Origin: Cardiocondyla obscurior
Taxonomy: Eukaryota; Arthropoda; Insecta; Hymenoptera; Formicidae
Assembly: GCF_019399895.1 (NCBI RefSeq)
Contig: NC_091872.1
Span: forward strand, 3,480,395 to 3,544,394
Length of the DNA stretch: 64,000 nt
Direction: 5' to 3'
Shown: piece by piece, positions 29,101 to 41,050 of the stretch
How positions within the stretch are numbered: the first letter of the stretch is position 1
Layout of the letters: every line of letters starts with the position of its first letter
Notes under the pieces: model-generated
The model's database searches: none
Seen by the model: only the letters and a program-made list of their open reading frames with translations
Told to the model about the DNA's origin: nothing
Made by a program: the position numbers and the translations under genes

Positions 29101-32100
29101 CTGGCCTTGCGCAAATTAATCACTCCCGATTGGAAAGATAGATTTGCGTAATTTGTATGCTGTCTGTTCAGAAATCGATCCAGTATCTTTACGTTCTCTC
29201 AGACGTTACAAAAATACAATATCTCGTGACTGCAAATAAAAAAAGAACGAAAAAAAAACGCTCCGGGGCAACATCAACCAGTCATGAGTTAGTCGACTTT
29301 TTTGCAGTACGATTATGTTCGAGCTTATACGGTTGTAACGGATCAATCTTTTTTTTTATGTCCGGACGCTTCTGAACTCCAGCAGTTTTTTTTAAAGAAT
29401 TTTTTTTTTTATTAGAAAAGAAAAAAAAACAGTCAGAGTATTTGGTACTTTCTATGCAAAGATTGTCTCTCTATAAAATTTTGTTTTAACACTTGAAAAT
29501 TATTCGAGATGACGTGCTAATTTAAATTTCTATATAGTTTTACATTTTTTTTCCTCCGAAAATAAAATGCATTAAGATATATTTTTTACATTTATATAAA
29601 GTTTATGTGCTAGATGGTCAACTTCGGACGCCAAAAATCAAACTGCTTATTAATATCGGTACGGAAATTATAAAAAAAATCCGAGTTTTGCGTAAAGGAC
29701 TGGAATTAGTCGAGGAAGGTCGCGTGGGTAAAATTCATTATTGAGCGACCCTGCATTATAAGAAAAACAGCCTCCGGTTCGCGACTCGTTCGAAATTGGT
29801 TCGCCAACAGGTCGTACGACATCTTCGACTCGGGGAGCCAGAATAATTGGGCAATTAAATTTACGTCGTGGAAAAACGAGATGGGGATTGGGAGGGGGGG
29901 AAAGAGAGGGGAGGGAAGAGGAAGAAAAAATAAGGAGAATGTTGCAGGCTTCGCTGAATCAGCTGGTTCTGTTATAAATAGCTCGGCAAACTTATTCTCG
30001 CCGTTGATCCGGTAATACCGCTTCCATATCTGGAATCTTGTGCGCCAGTTCTTTAAGTCACACATGCATCGGTGCGTGCACGCGTATGCGTGCACGTGTC
30101 GTGGCCACTGTTCGCTCCGATTTGATCTCGTGAATGTCTCCGGCATACTACAAGCCCATTCAAACGTTCGCAGACATCGCTAAGCGGAAAATATTTTTTA
30201 TGAAAATGCATAAAATAAATTAAATTTAACTTTGAAATTTTGCAATGTATTCTACAACATTTTAAGTAGCAAATATCTTTTTTTTTTGTGATATATTGTT
30301 CGTGTTTTAAATAAAAATAATCATATATTAAATAATTCCAATACACTATTGAAAAGACAATCTTTATAATGCTCTCAAGGATTCAAGGACACGTGTGTCT
30401 ACGCTTTGGAGTCTCCTTGGTCCTTAATATCTTGCGTCATTTATGAATATATATGGAAATAAAAACATTTAAAAAATTGTACAGGTTAAAAAAAATTTAA
30501 GCTCGATCTTGGTCGTCGTCTCATTATGTGCGTACTGATGATTGATGGAATTATAATTGCCTCTAAATGCATATGAAAGCGAAATGACATCAACTTTTTT
30601 TGCAGAACAAGGGCATTGGTTCAATGTGAAAAAGAAAAAAAAATCTTTTACTCATAATACTCTAAATAGAACGTACCGTTCAAACTGATCAATAAGCATA
30701 TCTTCGTTTTTAAAATAAAATTTACATGCATATGAGTTTTGTCGATACGTATAAGTTAGTAAAAGCAACAGGAAAGAAAGGCTGGCTATATTTTGTGGAT
30801 TTCAACGAATTAAAAATTAAATTTAATTAATTTAATTCCTTTTGTTTTTCCAGGCGTACATCTCCTGCGCTTTGGGGGTTCACAGAGTCGGTTACGTCAT
30901 GATCTGCTTCGGGGTAGTCAACGCAGGCTGTTCCCTGCTATTCGGCTCGTTAATGAAATTTGTCGGCAGACAACCGCTCATGGCGTTAGGTGCTATCGTT
31001 CACGCCTCCCTCGTGGTCGTCCTCCTCATGTGGAAACCTCATCCCGATAACCCCTACATCTTTTACTCAGTCTCGGGACTATGGGGCGTGGGCGATGCCG
31101 TGTGGCAGACGCAAGTTAACGGTGAGTGTCAAACGCGATGTTAAATCAAATATGTATACTCGTGAAAAAATTATTTAACGTTAAATATCAAACTAGGTGA
31201 GTCTTACTAGGCGAGGTTTAGTTAATCTTTGACCGTCTTTGGAAACCGGATCCATGAATTTTGATCATAAGCCATCGATTCTATCAAGATTTACCGACTA
31301 CATTTTACATCTGTTTGCTTACGGTCAATACGGATATTGATAGATCAGACGGACACTTGACAAGCGTTCTTAGCGCACTCACGCGACAAGTAATATTTGT
31401 CTAGATATATCACTTCTCATCAATATTAACGTCTCTGCTGAGAGTTAGGGTCACTGATCGGCACAGTCCGAAAAAAAAAAAAAAAAAAAAAAAAAGAGAG
31501 AGAGAACGGAATTTTATCGCTACTGACTTTGCAGGACCCATAAAACTGTTTTTAGTTTTAGTATATTGTATTATGTAAACGCTGATTTTCTAAACGGATG
31601 TCGTTTGTAAAAAGTGTCCCTCTTTTAGCGATTACTCGTCATTGATAAGACGTTAGGTGAAAAGTTCGATGACGTAATCGTGTTAAAAAAAAAATCAAGC
31701 GTGCTAAAGGGAAGTAATAAATTGCGGATTAATGAGTGAATAAATTACTTTGATAATTATAGCTTGCTGGATCGATAATAAAGTAATTTTTCTTACGGTT
31801 AACACACGTTGTCGTCGTATGATCGGTTGAATTATTAAATAGTGTATAATTAATGAAAGTAGTTTCAATCGAGCGCCCGGAAGAGCATTCGAGGAGAATA
31901 CTGAAATAATTCACGATTTTGAACTTCAGTTTCACGATCCACGAAACATTTAAACAATGAATATAATATAAAATTATAAAATTGTAAATAAAGAGAATTG
32001 ATTTTTTTTACGTTAAAAAAAAAGAAAAAAAAATTAAAACGTTTAATAATTTTTTACTTTAATAATTTCTGTTCGTTTATACAATGAGCACAGTAATTTT

Positions 32101-33527
32101 ACGTTGTTCGAGCAAGTTAGTTTCTGTTTCTAATTAGAGCTTCCACACGAAACGTTCGGAAACTAAGTCTTGGACGTTGATTTTTTTTTTGCTTTAGCGT
32201 GTAACTCTTGCGAAATTAATTACTCTTTGCCAATTTGAATCACGTCATGAGATTTTACAGAAACCGATATGCAAATTCGACCACGTGTATACAAAAACGC
32301 ATGATGTATGTACACTCGCTGCGCATCCGGTTTGATCAGTTAATTACGTGTATCGTCTACCGTGAGAAGTTTTAATTTTAGCACGCTAAATACCGAGCGA
32401 TGTTATTATTTAACAACGTCATTATTTCAAAATAGTTTATAAAAAAATGTCACGAAGAAATCTCGGAAATTAATATAATATATAAACAAAAAGTTTTCTT
32501 CAAACAATTTTAAAGTTATTGCTGAAGTGATAAATAAATTGTTGTACAATCTTGAGAGTCAAGTTAAAAAAAATTTTATCTGTCGAGTTTCGAGCATATT
32601 CTTCTTTAATTTAAATAAAAGTCATCCTTAACAATTATTACTTCTCAAGCTGTACATTCTCATATATTCTACTTCTCTCTCATGGATTTTCCACTCATCA
32701 TTTAGGTCATTTATTTTTCTAACTCAGTATCGTATATCACTAACGCTATCATTATCGCCGTTACGTGCTTTCTGAAAGCGCATCTAACAAGTGCCGACGA
32801 GTCAAGGATTCGATCCACCAGTAGACTCGTTATTTCCCCGTCAAACGCGATGATAAACGCAAAACGATCGACCTCGATGCATACACGTGGTACCTGAATG
32901 CACCTATTTGTAACCGAGCATTTGATAAAAGCACCTGCCAAGTGAATCCGTAACAAATGAAATCGTTTAAGCCGTTTATCATTTCAATTAGATATGCGAG
33001 CAAGTGATTACTTAATAAACACTTTTGGAGTACATCGTGTTTCTTTATGTTTAAAAAAAAATATTAATATAAAAACCATGTGTCGTTTGTAATATTTGAT
33101 TTTAATTTTATCCCGTGGAATTATTTTGGAGAAGAAATTTCTTCGCGTACCACTCATTTCCCGCTATTAAATTGCTACGTTTGTTTTATTGAATGTTGTA
33201 GGACTCTACGGTACGCTGTTCAGGCGCAACAAGGAGGCAGCCTTCTCGAACTACAGGCTGTGGGAGAGTGCCGGTTTTGTTATCGCTTATGCGTACAGCA
33301 CGCACCTCTGCGCCCGTATGAAGCTGTACGTGATGCTGACGGTGCTGGTCACCGGTACTGTGGGCTACATCATAGTCGAGCTGCTGCACAGACGTAAGCA
33401 ACGACGGCTCAAAGCGATCGCCGAAGACCCGAAAGCCGCCCAGGCGGCCGCCGAGGCGAATCAACCAGAAGAGACCGATGACGAAAAAGACGATCTCGAC
33501 GACGAGATCATTATCACACACCTGTGA
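14179..33527 (+). CDS. UNC93-like multi-pass membrane protein (MFS fold), 5 coding exons, 563 aa
   Basis: Coding exons are 14179-14890, 18628-18850, 26453-26615, 30854-31121 and 33202-33527. All join in frame with GT-AG borders and give 563 codons plus TGA. The start has a good context (AAAATGG), 16 nt after the acceptor. The N-terminus is polar with two glycine runs (residues 13-25). The membrane region begins at about residue 85 with the family-typical segment FTAFQGTANLQSS (residues 98-110), followed by about ten or eleven hydrophobic helices. The last exon holds the conserved FRRNKEAAFSNYRLWESAGF stretch. The tail is acidic and ends ITHL, which fits a class I PDZ ligand. UNC93 proteins are major-facilitator-like; C. 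elegans UNC-93 regulates a two-pore K+ channel and vertebrate UNC93B1 traffics Toll-like receptors. This one resembles the UNC93A-like insect group. Substrate and partners cannot be read from sequence. Confidence 0.93.
14891..18627 (+). other. Second intron of the UNC93-like gene
   Basis: It is bounded by G|GTAAGT and TTACAG|. The first 2 kb are AT-rich. From about 16.9 to 18.3 kb the DNA is GC/CpG-richer, with short open frames on both strands that show no family features. This block could be an internal promoter or enhancer, but nothing in the sequence proves it. Confidence 0.6.
18851..26452 (+). other. Third intron of the UNC93-like gene
   Basis: 7.6 kb between AG|GTGAGT and TTTCCAG|. It holds many A/T homopolymer runs, a GC-rich island at about 25.0-25.4 kb with overlapping open frames on both strands, and a (GA)n microsatellite at about 26068-26091. 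No exon with splice support was found in it. Confidence 0.6.
26068..26091. repeat. (GA)n microsatellite
   Basis: An AG dinucleotide run of about eleven units inside the third intron of the UNC93-like gene. Confidence 0.85.
26616..30853 (+). other. Fourth intron of the UNC93-like gene
   Basis: 4.2 kb between CAG|GTAGGA and TTCCAG|. It is AT-rich with scattered homopolymers and a G-rich purine tract near 29880-29935. No supported gene lies within it. Confidence 0.6.
31122..33201 (+). other. Fifth intron of the UNC93-like gene
   Basis: 2.1 kb between G|GTGAGT and TTGTAG|. It contains a poly(A) run of about 25 at 31470-31494 followed by a short GA repeat. I see nothing else in it. Confidence 0.6.
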
Positions 33528-34512
33528 ACGACGATTTAGTCGTTTCTTCTCGAACGTCCTCACCGTCCGCACTGCTTTTTCATCTCGTCGACGAGCGAAT
33601 TGATATGACAATCGGAAGATCCGATTGATCGATTAGTGAGTACTCTCTCTCCGCTGTGTCAATCGAAATCTTTCGTCTGTCATCCTCTCGTTCTCATCTA
33701 TAAGTTTCCCCTGTCCTGAGAGTCGCGAGATCAATAAGCAGCCGCGATGCTCTCATCCGTCGGCGATGCGGGTAAAAAAAGTGTGCTCCTATCGGTAGAT
33801 CGATACTACTTCCGAAAAAAAAAAAAAAAAATTAAATAAGAAAAAAAAGCAAACAAAAAAAAACCGTGAAACCCCGTTTGATCGCGAGATAGTCGAGAAG
33901 CACGACCTCGAGAGAACGGTAGGTATTGCTCGCGATTTCCACGATGAAGTGGAGATGCCGGGTACAAACTGAAATCTGGCTTCCTTCCTCAGCGGAACCG
34001 GAACGAGTTGATGATAGATAAGTAATTAATACTTAGCGGTGCTAAGAAATGCGTGGTAATGTGAAAAAAGTTCGCTCTCGTGCTACTAGAAATAGAACTT
34101 CCACCGCTGTTATTCGGAACTGTCGAATCAGTGCCACGATGGGGAATCGCTCCGATTCGCATTCTGCGAGACTTTATTGTGGCGTTTGTGAAGCGGTAAA
34201 AACGAAAGTAACGCGCGGTGTAGAGACAAAAAGTGCATTTTGCTGCGTCAATTTGTGTGCAAGACGTGTATTAAAAAAAATGTGTCGCAGAAGTACTCAG
34301 TTTGTATTGCATATTTATTACATACCGAATCCCGGCAATCGTCATTGAGAAGAATTAAAAAATACCAGATGCATTTTTACTTTCTCAAATCTGATGAATT
34401 ATTGCACTTCAAAAAAAAAATGTTAGCAATATGAAAATTGTTTACAGATATTTGAAGATAATACTATTTTTTTTTTTAGAATTTACAATACTCATTAAAT
34501 GAAGTCATCTAA

Positions 34513-34518
34513 AATAAA
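34513..34518 (+). terminator. Candidate polyadenylation signal for the UNC93-like gene
   Basis: AATAAA about 1 kb after the stop codon, followed by a second overlapping AATAAA-like copy and an A-rich tract. Another AATAAA at 34702 is equally possible. Confidence 0.3.
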
Positions 34519-37506
34519 ATAAAATTAAAAAAAAAAAGAAAAGCAATCGTTATACGTCGGGAAACGACATTCATAATCGAGGAATGTAGATATCAGTCAC
34601 ATTAGCAGTTGTCGAAGTTCCTCGCATTTCTTTTCTTGCGAGAGAAGCACGTGAGATAACGATGTGGGTCTACACGCGAAAACAGTATTTTTCCTGCCAA
34701 GAATAAACGAGTCATGAAGAATACATAGAGATTTATTTTTCACGCGACTAAGTTTCTGATTTTTGTTAATCTCGTGATCACGTTTATACGCAAATATTCT
34801 CTATGACTCCAGTTCTAACTTTACACTTTATTTTAGGAGGAAACTTATTTTAACAGAACTTGAAAGTAATTTTTTTTTTCTTTTTTTTTTTCACTATTGT
34901 TGCATTAAAACAAGTTTCTTCTCACTTTATATTCGTAGAGCCGCATCACGGTTGAAAATCTCGAAAAATAAAACCGTCGATTTTCTACCGATATGATGAT
35001 ACATTCTCCGCAGGAATCTTATCGCACGTCGTTTTTCGTTAGACCGTTAGGTGGAAAAAAAAGCATATTAAGTTACTATTAACACCACAAATCGCTTGGA
35101 TTAATTCCGTCCTGTCGCAATCTGTATATCGTAGCTCAAATCTACGACGTAAGCTTTAGGATACGGACGCAGTCCTAGTGAAATCTGTTCTTGCGAGTCG
35201 GGTGCGTTGATAGAACTGTGATTATCTCTTTTATTGAAATTGAAAGCGCGAAGCTATAAAAACGAATTAAATTCAAATCTTTGAACATATTCACGTGTGG
35301 AGGAAAATAATCGTGGTGATTACATCATGCGTCATGAAGCGTATGCTTCATTATTCGCGGAGGGAGATCCCCAGAACATGAGAATATGGGAAATTCACGT
35401 TTTGCTGAAATTCCACGTAATTACAAACGTTCTGCAAATATCTCAATTAATGCACCAGATTAGTTCCTTCCCAGCATCTCGCCGCGTGTAATTATAACGG
35501 ACGAAGGAGACCGAGAGAAAGTTCACCGTTGCTAAGAATAAATACCTCGTCTTAGAATCAATGACGTTGCTGACTTGTGAAAGCTATATCTTTACAAAAT
35601 TTGGTGATAATAAAATTGGTTCGACGCGCCACATTTATCATCAGGATTTAAAAAAGGGTTAACAAAAAAAAAAAAAAAAAAATTAGAATATCATACCATG
35701 TGTTTCTATCAAAATTAATTTCTCCTCTCTCGTTCATCTAAAACGTCTCACGAGACCTTTGCAGAACGTTATAGGGATCGAAATTATTTTATTATATCCG
35801 TAGCGCATTGCTTGTAAAAATCAAGTATTTCTGGCTTAACCCATTTCCGACTATTATCGCGCGGCTCACTGGATTAATTGCGCCGCGTACTGCTCTTACC
35901 TTGCGCTTATCGGCCTTGTGCGACTTCGTCCATCGCGTATTTGCCCCACGTGCTTTTCAAGTCGTAACGATAAAACCGGACGCGCGGCTCTAGTCGCGTT
36001 TCCACAAACGATCGCGAACAAGCCGATTATTTCTTTTCTACGATAAACCAGAACGGGACAGGCATGCGGGGCCGAGGCACAGGAAACTCGCGGAAATCTC
36101 GTCTCCAAGATAGGATACTCAATATGATACCGGCCGCCTATTTATATACACGCGCGGTACCAATCCGTCCACTTGACATCGCATAGACTAGTTACCTTAA
36201 ACGAGAGCTCGGCGTGTTCCTGTTTTATTATTTGCCTAGTTCTCCTGCTCGTTTTCTATACCGCTGCGGCGAGAACTCGTCCTGCTGGGGCGTAGCGCGG
36301 TGCGTCGCGATTTTCTGTGCGATCGGCGCCGCCGTCTCGCGAGGACAACTCCATAATAACAACGTTGAGAACGGAACATTGCCGCATAACGGCCGCTCGC
36401 TTTGCTCGCTTTTACCAAGTGGATTTTACGCATCTCCGTCTTTCCTCCAGCTCCTCTTATCTTCGCCTTTTTCCCTCCGCCTTCTTCTCTTGCCTCGCCG
36501 CCACGACGCCGCAGAAAGTATCGTGCTCCTTGGGGGTCGCGCTTTTAATTCCGCGCCGCATTAACATTCCTCCTTTCCTCCGGTTGCGGTGAATTCCTGC
36601 TCACCGCGTTCTAGAAAGTGGAATAAACGCGAGCGGCGACAAGACGATCGGTATTAATAAATCGGCGCACGTGGCGAAACAACGACCGGCCACGTTAAAT
36701 CTCCTTTCTTCTTTCCTTCACGTGTGCATTTATTAATTAAACATTGGCGAGATAAACGTTCTGAGTAATTTAATTTTTATCGGAGAATCTACATTAAGTG
36801 TTTGCAAAAAGAAGAAAAAAAAAGAGAGAAAAGAAAATGTTTGGAAATGTGCTGTGCAAGCTGTAGCATTATAAATAATGATTTGATATGAGACGTTTGT
36901 CAAGATAATACGTTCTATCATACGTATCTACGATACATTTATATACGTTATGTATGCGTTATTATAGACTATCAGATTTATAGTCATATCAAGAATGAAT
37001 GTTGCCTATATCGTTCTAACTTTCTGTTTTATTTTATTCCTTACTTTGTTATATTGCGTACATTGTAGATTAAAAAAAAAAAAAAGAAAAAAAAAGAAAA
37101 AAAACACCCCGACTAGCTTGTGATGTAGCAGTGACAGACGAATAATATTAGCGATTGGATCGCTGAATCCGATGAAAGTATAAAATACAAGAATAAATTT
37201 TCAGAAGAAAGAGTTGCCTCCTCACTCGAAATACAATTCGATAGTTCGACTCATCGGTGGTTGCTGCACATATTAATATTATATTAAGTAGTTTTTCGAC
37301 ACGAAATAAAATGGATAAGTTGAACAGATGGAGAAATCCAGTCCAAGATCGAGAGGAGAGCAGCGTACCCGGAATATCTGTATGTAGTTCTTTGAAAGAT
37401 CACTATTTTTTACTTTGCTGAGTTTTTGAAAGGAACTTACGATTCACAGAATTCGCACCTCGAATGTGTCGAGAAGAAGACATGGTTTAACAGGGACCAC
37501 GATCTA

Positions 37507-37507
<1 letters not shown>

Positions 37508-37581
<74 letters not shown>

Positions 37582-37589
37582 ATGTATAT
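37508..37589. repeat. (TA)n microsatellite
   Basis: An almost pure AT dinucleotide run of about 68 nt, then a short interrupted continuation. It is intergenic. Open frames across it (Ile-Tyr repeats) are artefacts. Confidence 0.95.
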
Positions 37590-38625
37590 ATATATGGCCT
37601 GCGAGATTAGACTTTCTAGATTTTACTAAGAAGTACATTTAGAAAGAAACATATATTTAGGAGATCTGCAGAGAGAATAGATTTCATCGGTTCGGGTCAA
37701 CCATATTGTGGGACCATTCCGGTTTTTACGTTTTCTTGCTCTTATTTGAGATTTGTAAATATACAATTAGTATTAATCGCTAAGCATATAATGGCACCGT
37801 ACAGAAAGAGTACTGGACGTTGCCACACATATCGAGTCTTTACAACATTTTGTTTTCTGTTAATTTTTATTTGGCCACGTTCATGCGCGTCGAAAGAACG
37901 CAATTCCCGGTATATTGTTAGTGCATTCCTCTTCGTTCCCTACTGCGTTCAAGACCATTAAATCCTTTAGCTCCTCATGATTATTCTCTCATGTCTCCTC
38001 TGACATACGTGAGCGTATACTTGTTTTGTTTTAATCACGAGAAACGTATAAAGGGACGGCAAAGAAGTTTAATCTATTACTTAAATTTACCATTTTTTAG
38101 ATGTGCATGAACGCGGTTGTTATACATATATCCTTAGATGAGCTAAGAGGATTCATCGTATACTAAGTTTTTGTTGTTTAATCAATAAATGAAATCGTAC
38201 GCCAATTGTTGTCGATGTGTCCGATAGATTGTACAGTATATTATTATTATATATTCATTTTCTTATATACTATTGCGATTGTTATCGTACATTATGATGA
38301 CACATTGATCATAATTGCAATCAGTAATTGTTACATCGTCAGATTATTGCTACAGTTAATAATATATTATTATGTCATTATGTCCAACACGTAATGTTAT
38401 GTAACTATAAGGATCATTTTATTCAAATTGTCGATTAAAATATAATTAATACGAGTTTCTTTTAAATCTTACTCTGATTTTCCTTTTATTACTTTATTTA
38501 TACTTATGTTTTAATGAGCCATCGCTTAGTGAATTTATTTATCATAAAAATACTGTGTGACAATATTTTATATATAATTAATGCACTAGCAATAATTATA
38601 CATTTTATTTAATTTTGAAAATAGA

Positions 38626-39033
38626 TACTCGAGTGGAAATTGATTCCCACCGTTACCTAATAATTAGTTAGCCAATTCGTGGTTTATTTCGTGGCTGTGT
38701 AGCAAAACTGTCCAGTACTGAACCAGAAATGTAACACTCAAAACGTACCAGGTACTAAATAATTATTACTAGCTAATAACGAGCTAGAAAAGCTAAATAT
38801 CTATTTAGATACGTGGTCTGCGCTGGGCAGTGACTAGACGACCGATACTAGACAGAATTTGTTATTTTTTTTTTTTAATGACAACTTTACTTTTTGAAGA
38901 TAGTCATTAAATAATAAATACTTTCTTATAATTTATGGCTAGTATCAAGCTAGTCACTAGTTAAGAAATATATTTAATCTAGCTAACCACTAGCTGCAAA
39001 ATCAGATTGAGTAGACAAATTTCCACTCGGGTA
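38626..39033. mobile_element. Probable MITE with TA target sites
   Basis: Terminal inverted repeats are visible: TACTCGAGTGGAAATT at 38626-38641 and its near-complement AATTTCCACTCGGGTA at 39018-39033, with one mismatch over 16 nt. Both ends carry TA, the target duplication expected for Tc1/mariner-like elements. The 408-bp interior is AT-rich with many CTAG motifs and has no open frame long enough for a transposase, so it is non-autonomous. The family is not recognised. The TA rule is established for that superfamily; the assignment is inference. Confidence 0.6.
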
Positions 39034-40014
39034 ATTCTATAAATAAAGTAATTTATTCTTAAATATTGTAATTAAAGATATAAATAGTTTATTGGTGAAA
39101 ATTATTAAATGTATAATTTTTTTTTTTTTTTTTTTTTAATGTGGAGAAAGCAAGAGTAAATGACACGAGCGAAACTCTCACTTTATAATGCCGAACAAAT
39201 AATGTTTAATTTTCAGCTACAATTAAACAAAAAGAATAATTTAATTATGTGTTCATATAAGAGGTTGAAAAAAAATTTAAAGTAAACAAAAAAATGCGCG
39301 TTGGTGACATTTTTTTGAGATTTTCGGGAGTTAAAAAAAAATTTTAATTTACCGCACGGTACTTAGCGGAAAAATTAAATTTTGTTCAGTACCGAGAAAT
39401 CCTAAAACGCGACGCCACAATCGTCGGCGCCAATTCGAGGTACTGTTCTTATACTATTAATAAAAAAAAAAAATCGCGGTACTGATGGGAGTTGACCGCC
39501 ACCGAAAATCGAGATAGCGATGGGAATCGAATGACGCAAAATCAAATATTTTACTATTTACTAATATATTACACCTCGAATTTAATCAGACGATTTATCG
39601 CACGTCAAACAGATTCTAATTTTAATGAAATTTGTTATTATCTGTTACGAGTTACTACTTTCTAATTCTATAAACTATATAACTATATAATTATAATTAA
39701 CTGACTTTTAAATCTAACAACAGTTTGTGCAAATTTAAAAAAAGCTAGATAAAAATATATATATATATATATATATTTCAGTATTTACTGCTCAAACATT
39801 TTTTGAATCGAATTTCATTAAAGTGAAATATTTTATTATTGATTTACAGAAAATTTCATGGGGTTTCTTATACCTTTTCGTCTTTCCTATTCTATATTTG
39901 TATGAATGTAAGGGATGTTAAAGAATTTAGTTATCCCACTCCTCGGTTTTAACTAAGCGCTAAATTTTGTTTCTCTTCTCAAACTACGTACTATTCACGT
40001 CGTCAGCATATGAT

Positions 40015-40165
40015 CAGTGTTAGACAGTCAATCAGTGCGTTCAGACGATAGCATTTCGTCTAGTGTAGCGTTATATCCTATTTTGTGAGGTCTGCTGTGC
40101 CAACTAAAAGAGAACGGTATTTTCGGTGTTTTGCGCTCGAGCCACATTTCCCGAGATATTTCGAG
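40015..40165 (+). other. Candidate non-coding first exon of the claudin-like gene
   Basis: There is an initiator-like TCAGT at 40014-40018. The stretch is then free of ATG to 40165 and ends in a strong donor, TTTCGAG then GTGAGT. It pairs with an acceptor (TTTTCTTAG) at 40928-40929, which opens the exon carrying the start codon at 41051. This is supported by splice sites only; the 5' end is approximate. Confidence 0.45.
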
Positions 40166-41050
40166 GTGAGTCAATACAAAACGGTAGATCTATCGAACAA
40201 CCGACTGTCGAACACGTGTGCGTTTGTATTCATGCCGCTAATTTAGAATCGTATAAATATATAGGCCGGGTGATACGAAACTACAATAATAAACTTTATT
40301 TACGGATTATTTATCAACATAAGTATATTTTTAATACATAATTTGTATCGATTTAGAAATTTATATTAGATGATTATCAATTTACTTTAATTAAATTTAT
40401 TTGATTCAATTTAATTTAATTAATATTAAATATCGTAATAATTAAGTATAATAAAATTTTATTGAAATAAATATTGTATAATTATTACTGAAAAAGAAGA
40501 ATTTCTCTTTTCATTAGTTTTAACTGTGTATCTTTCCTATACGCGAGCTGCCAAGTTGACGACAGCCTAAGATTATCAGATCAAGCACAATAGATTCTCG
40601 CGCCAAGTGCACACTGTATGTCGCGCCGAGATCAACTGTGCGATAACAATTGCTGCAATTCCATTTATGTATTTAAAAAAAATGTTATACCGCGGTGACA
40701 TTTTTAAACAAATAATTAGCTAATGAATGCACCACGTGTACAAAAGCGTTAGAATGCCATTCGGTCTATTATTATTTAAAAAAAGAGCGACATATGACGT
40801 TCTATATATAACTAGCAGTTGCAGACACTGCTGCTTTTAATTTTCTACATGGTTTATTTTTCTTGATTTTAACTTCAACATTGAAAATTTTTAATCAATT
40901 ATTAAGTTATTTGGTTTTTGTTTTCTTAGGTGATTAAAATCAGGTTACTGGCAGATAAAGAAATAGTATAAAAATCTAAAGTAATCACTAAACATTTATA
41001 CATATTGATGTAAATTCTTGAACTGCTTCAAGAAGCACGGGAAAAAAAAT

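Larger units (their letters stand above)
33528..40014. other. 3' UTR of the UNC93-like gene and intergenic DNA
   Basis: The UNC93-like 3' UTR continues from the stop codon for an unknown distance. Candidate poly(A) signals AATAAA lie at 34513-34518 and 34702-34707. Beyond these are a GC-rich island at about 35.85-36.70 kb with no convincing gene, a long (TA)n microsatellite at 37.5 kb, and a MITE-like element at 38.6-39.0 kb. Confidence 0.45.

Noticed and set aside
36214..36592. Two 90-116 codon open frames in a GC-rich island
   Set aside because: Their starts are weak, the frames overlap each other, and the peptides are low in recognisable pattern; kept only as an island of unknown role.
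37426..37629. 67-codon frame with an Ile-Tyr repeat
   Set aside because: It is a translation of the (TA)n microsatellite.
41018..41050. Possible earlier start for the claudin-like protein
   Set aside because: The extension begins at TTG and has no in-frame ATG; ATG at 41051 is the only credible start.
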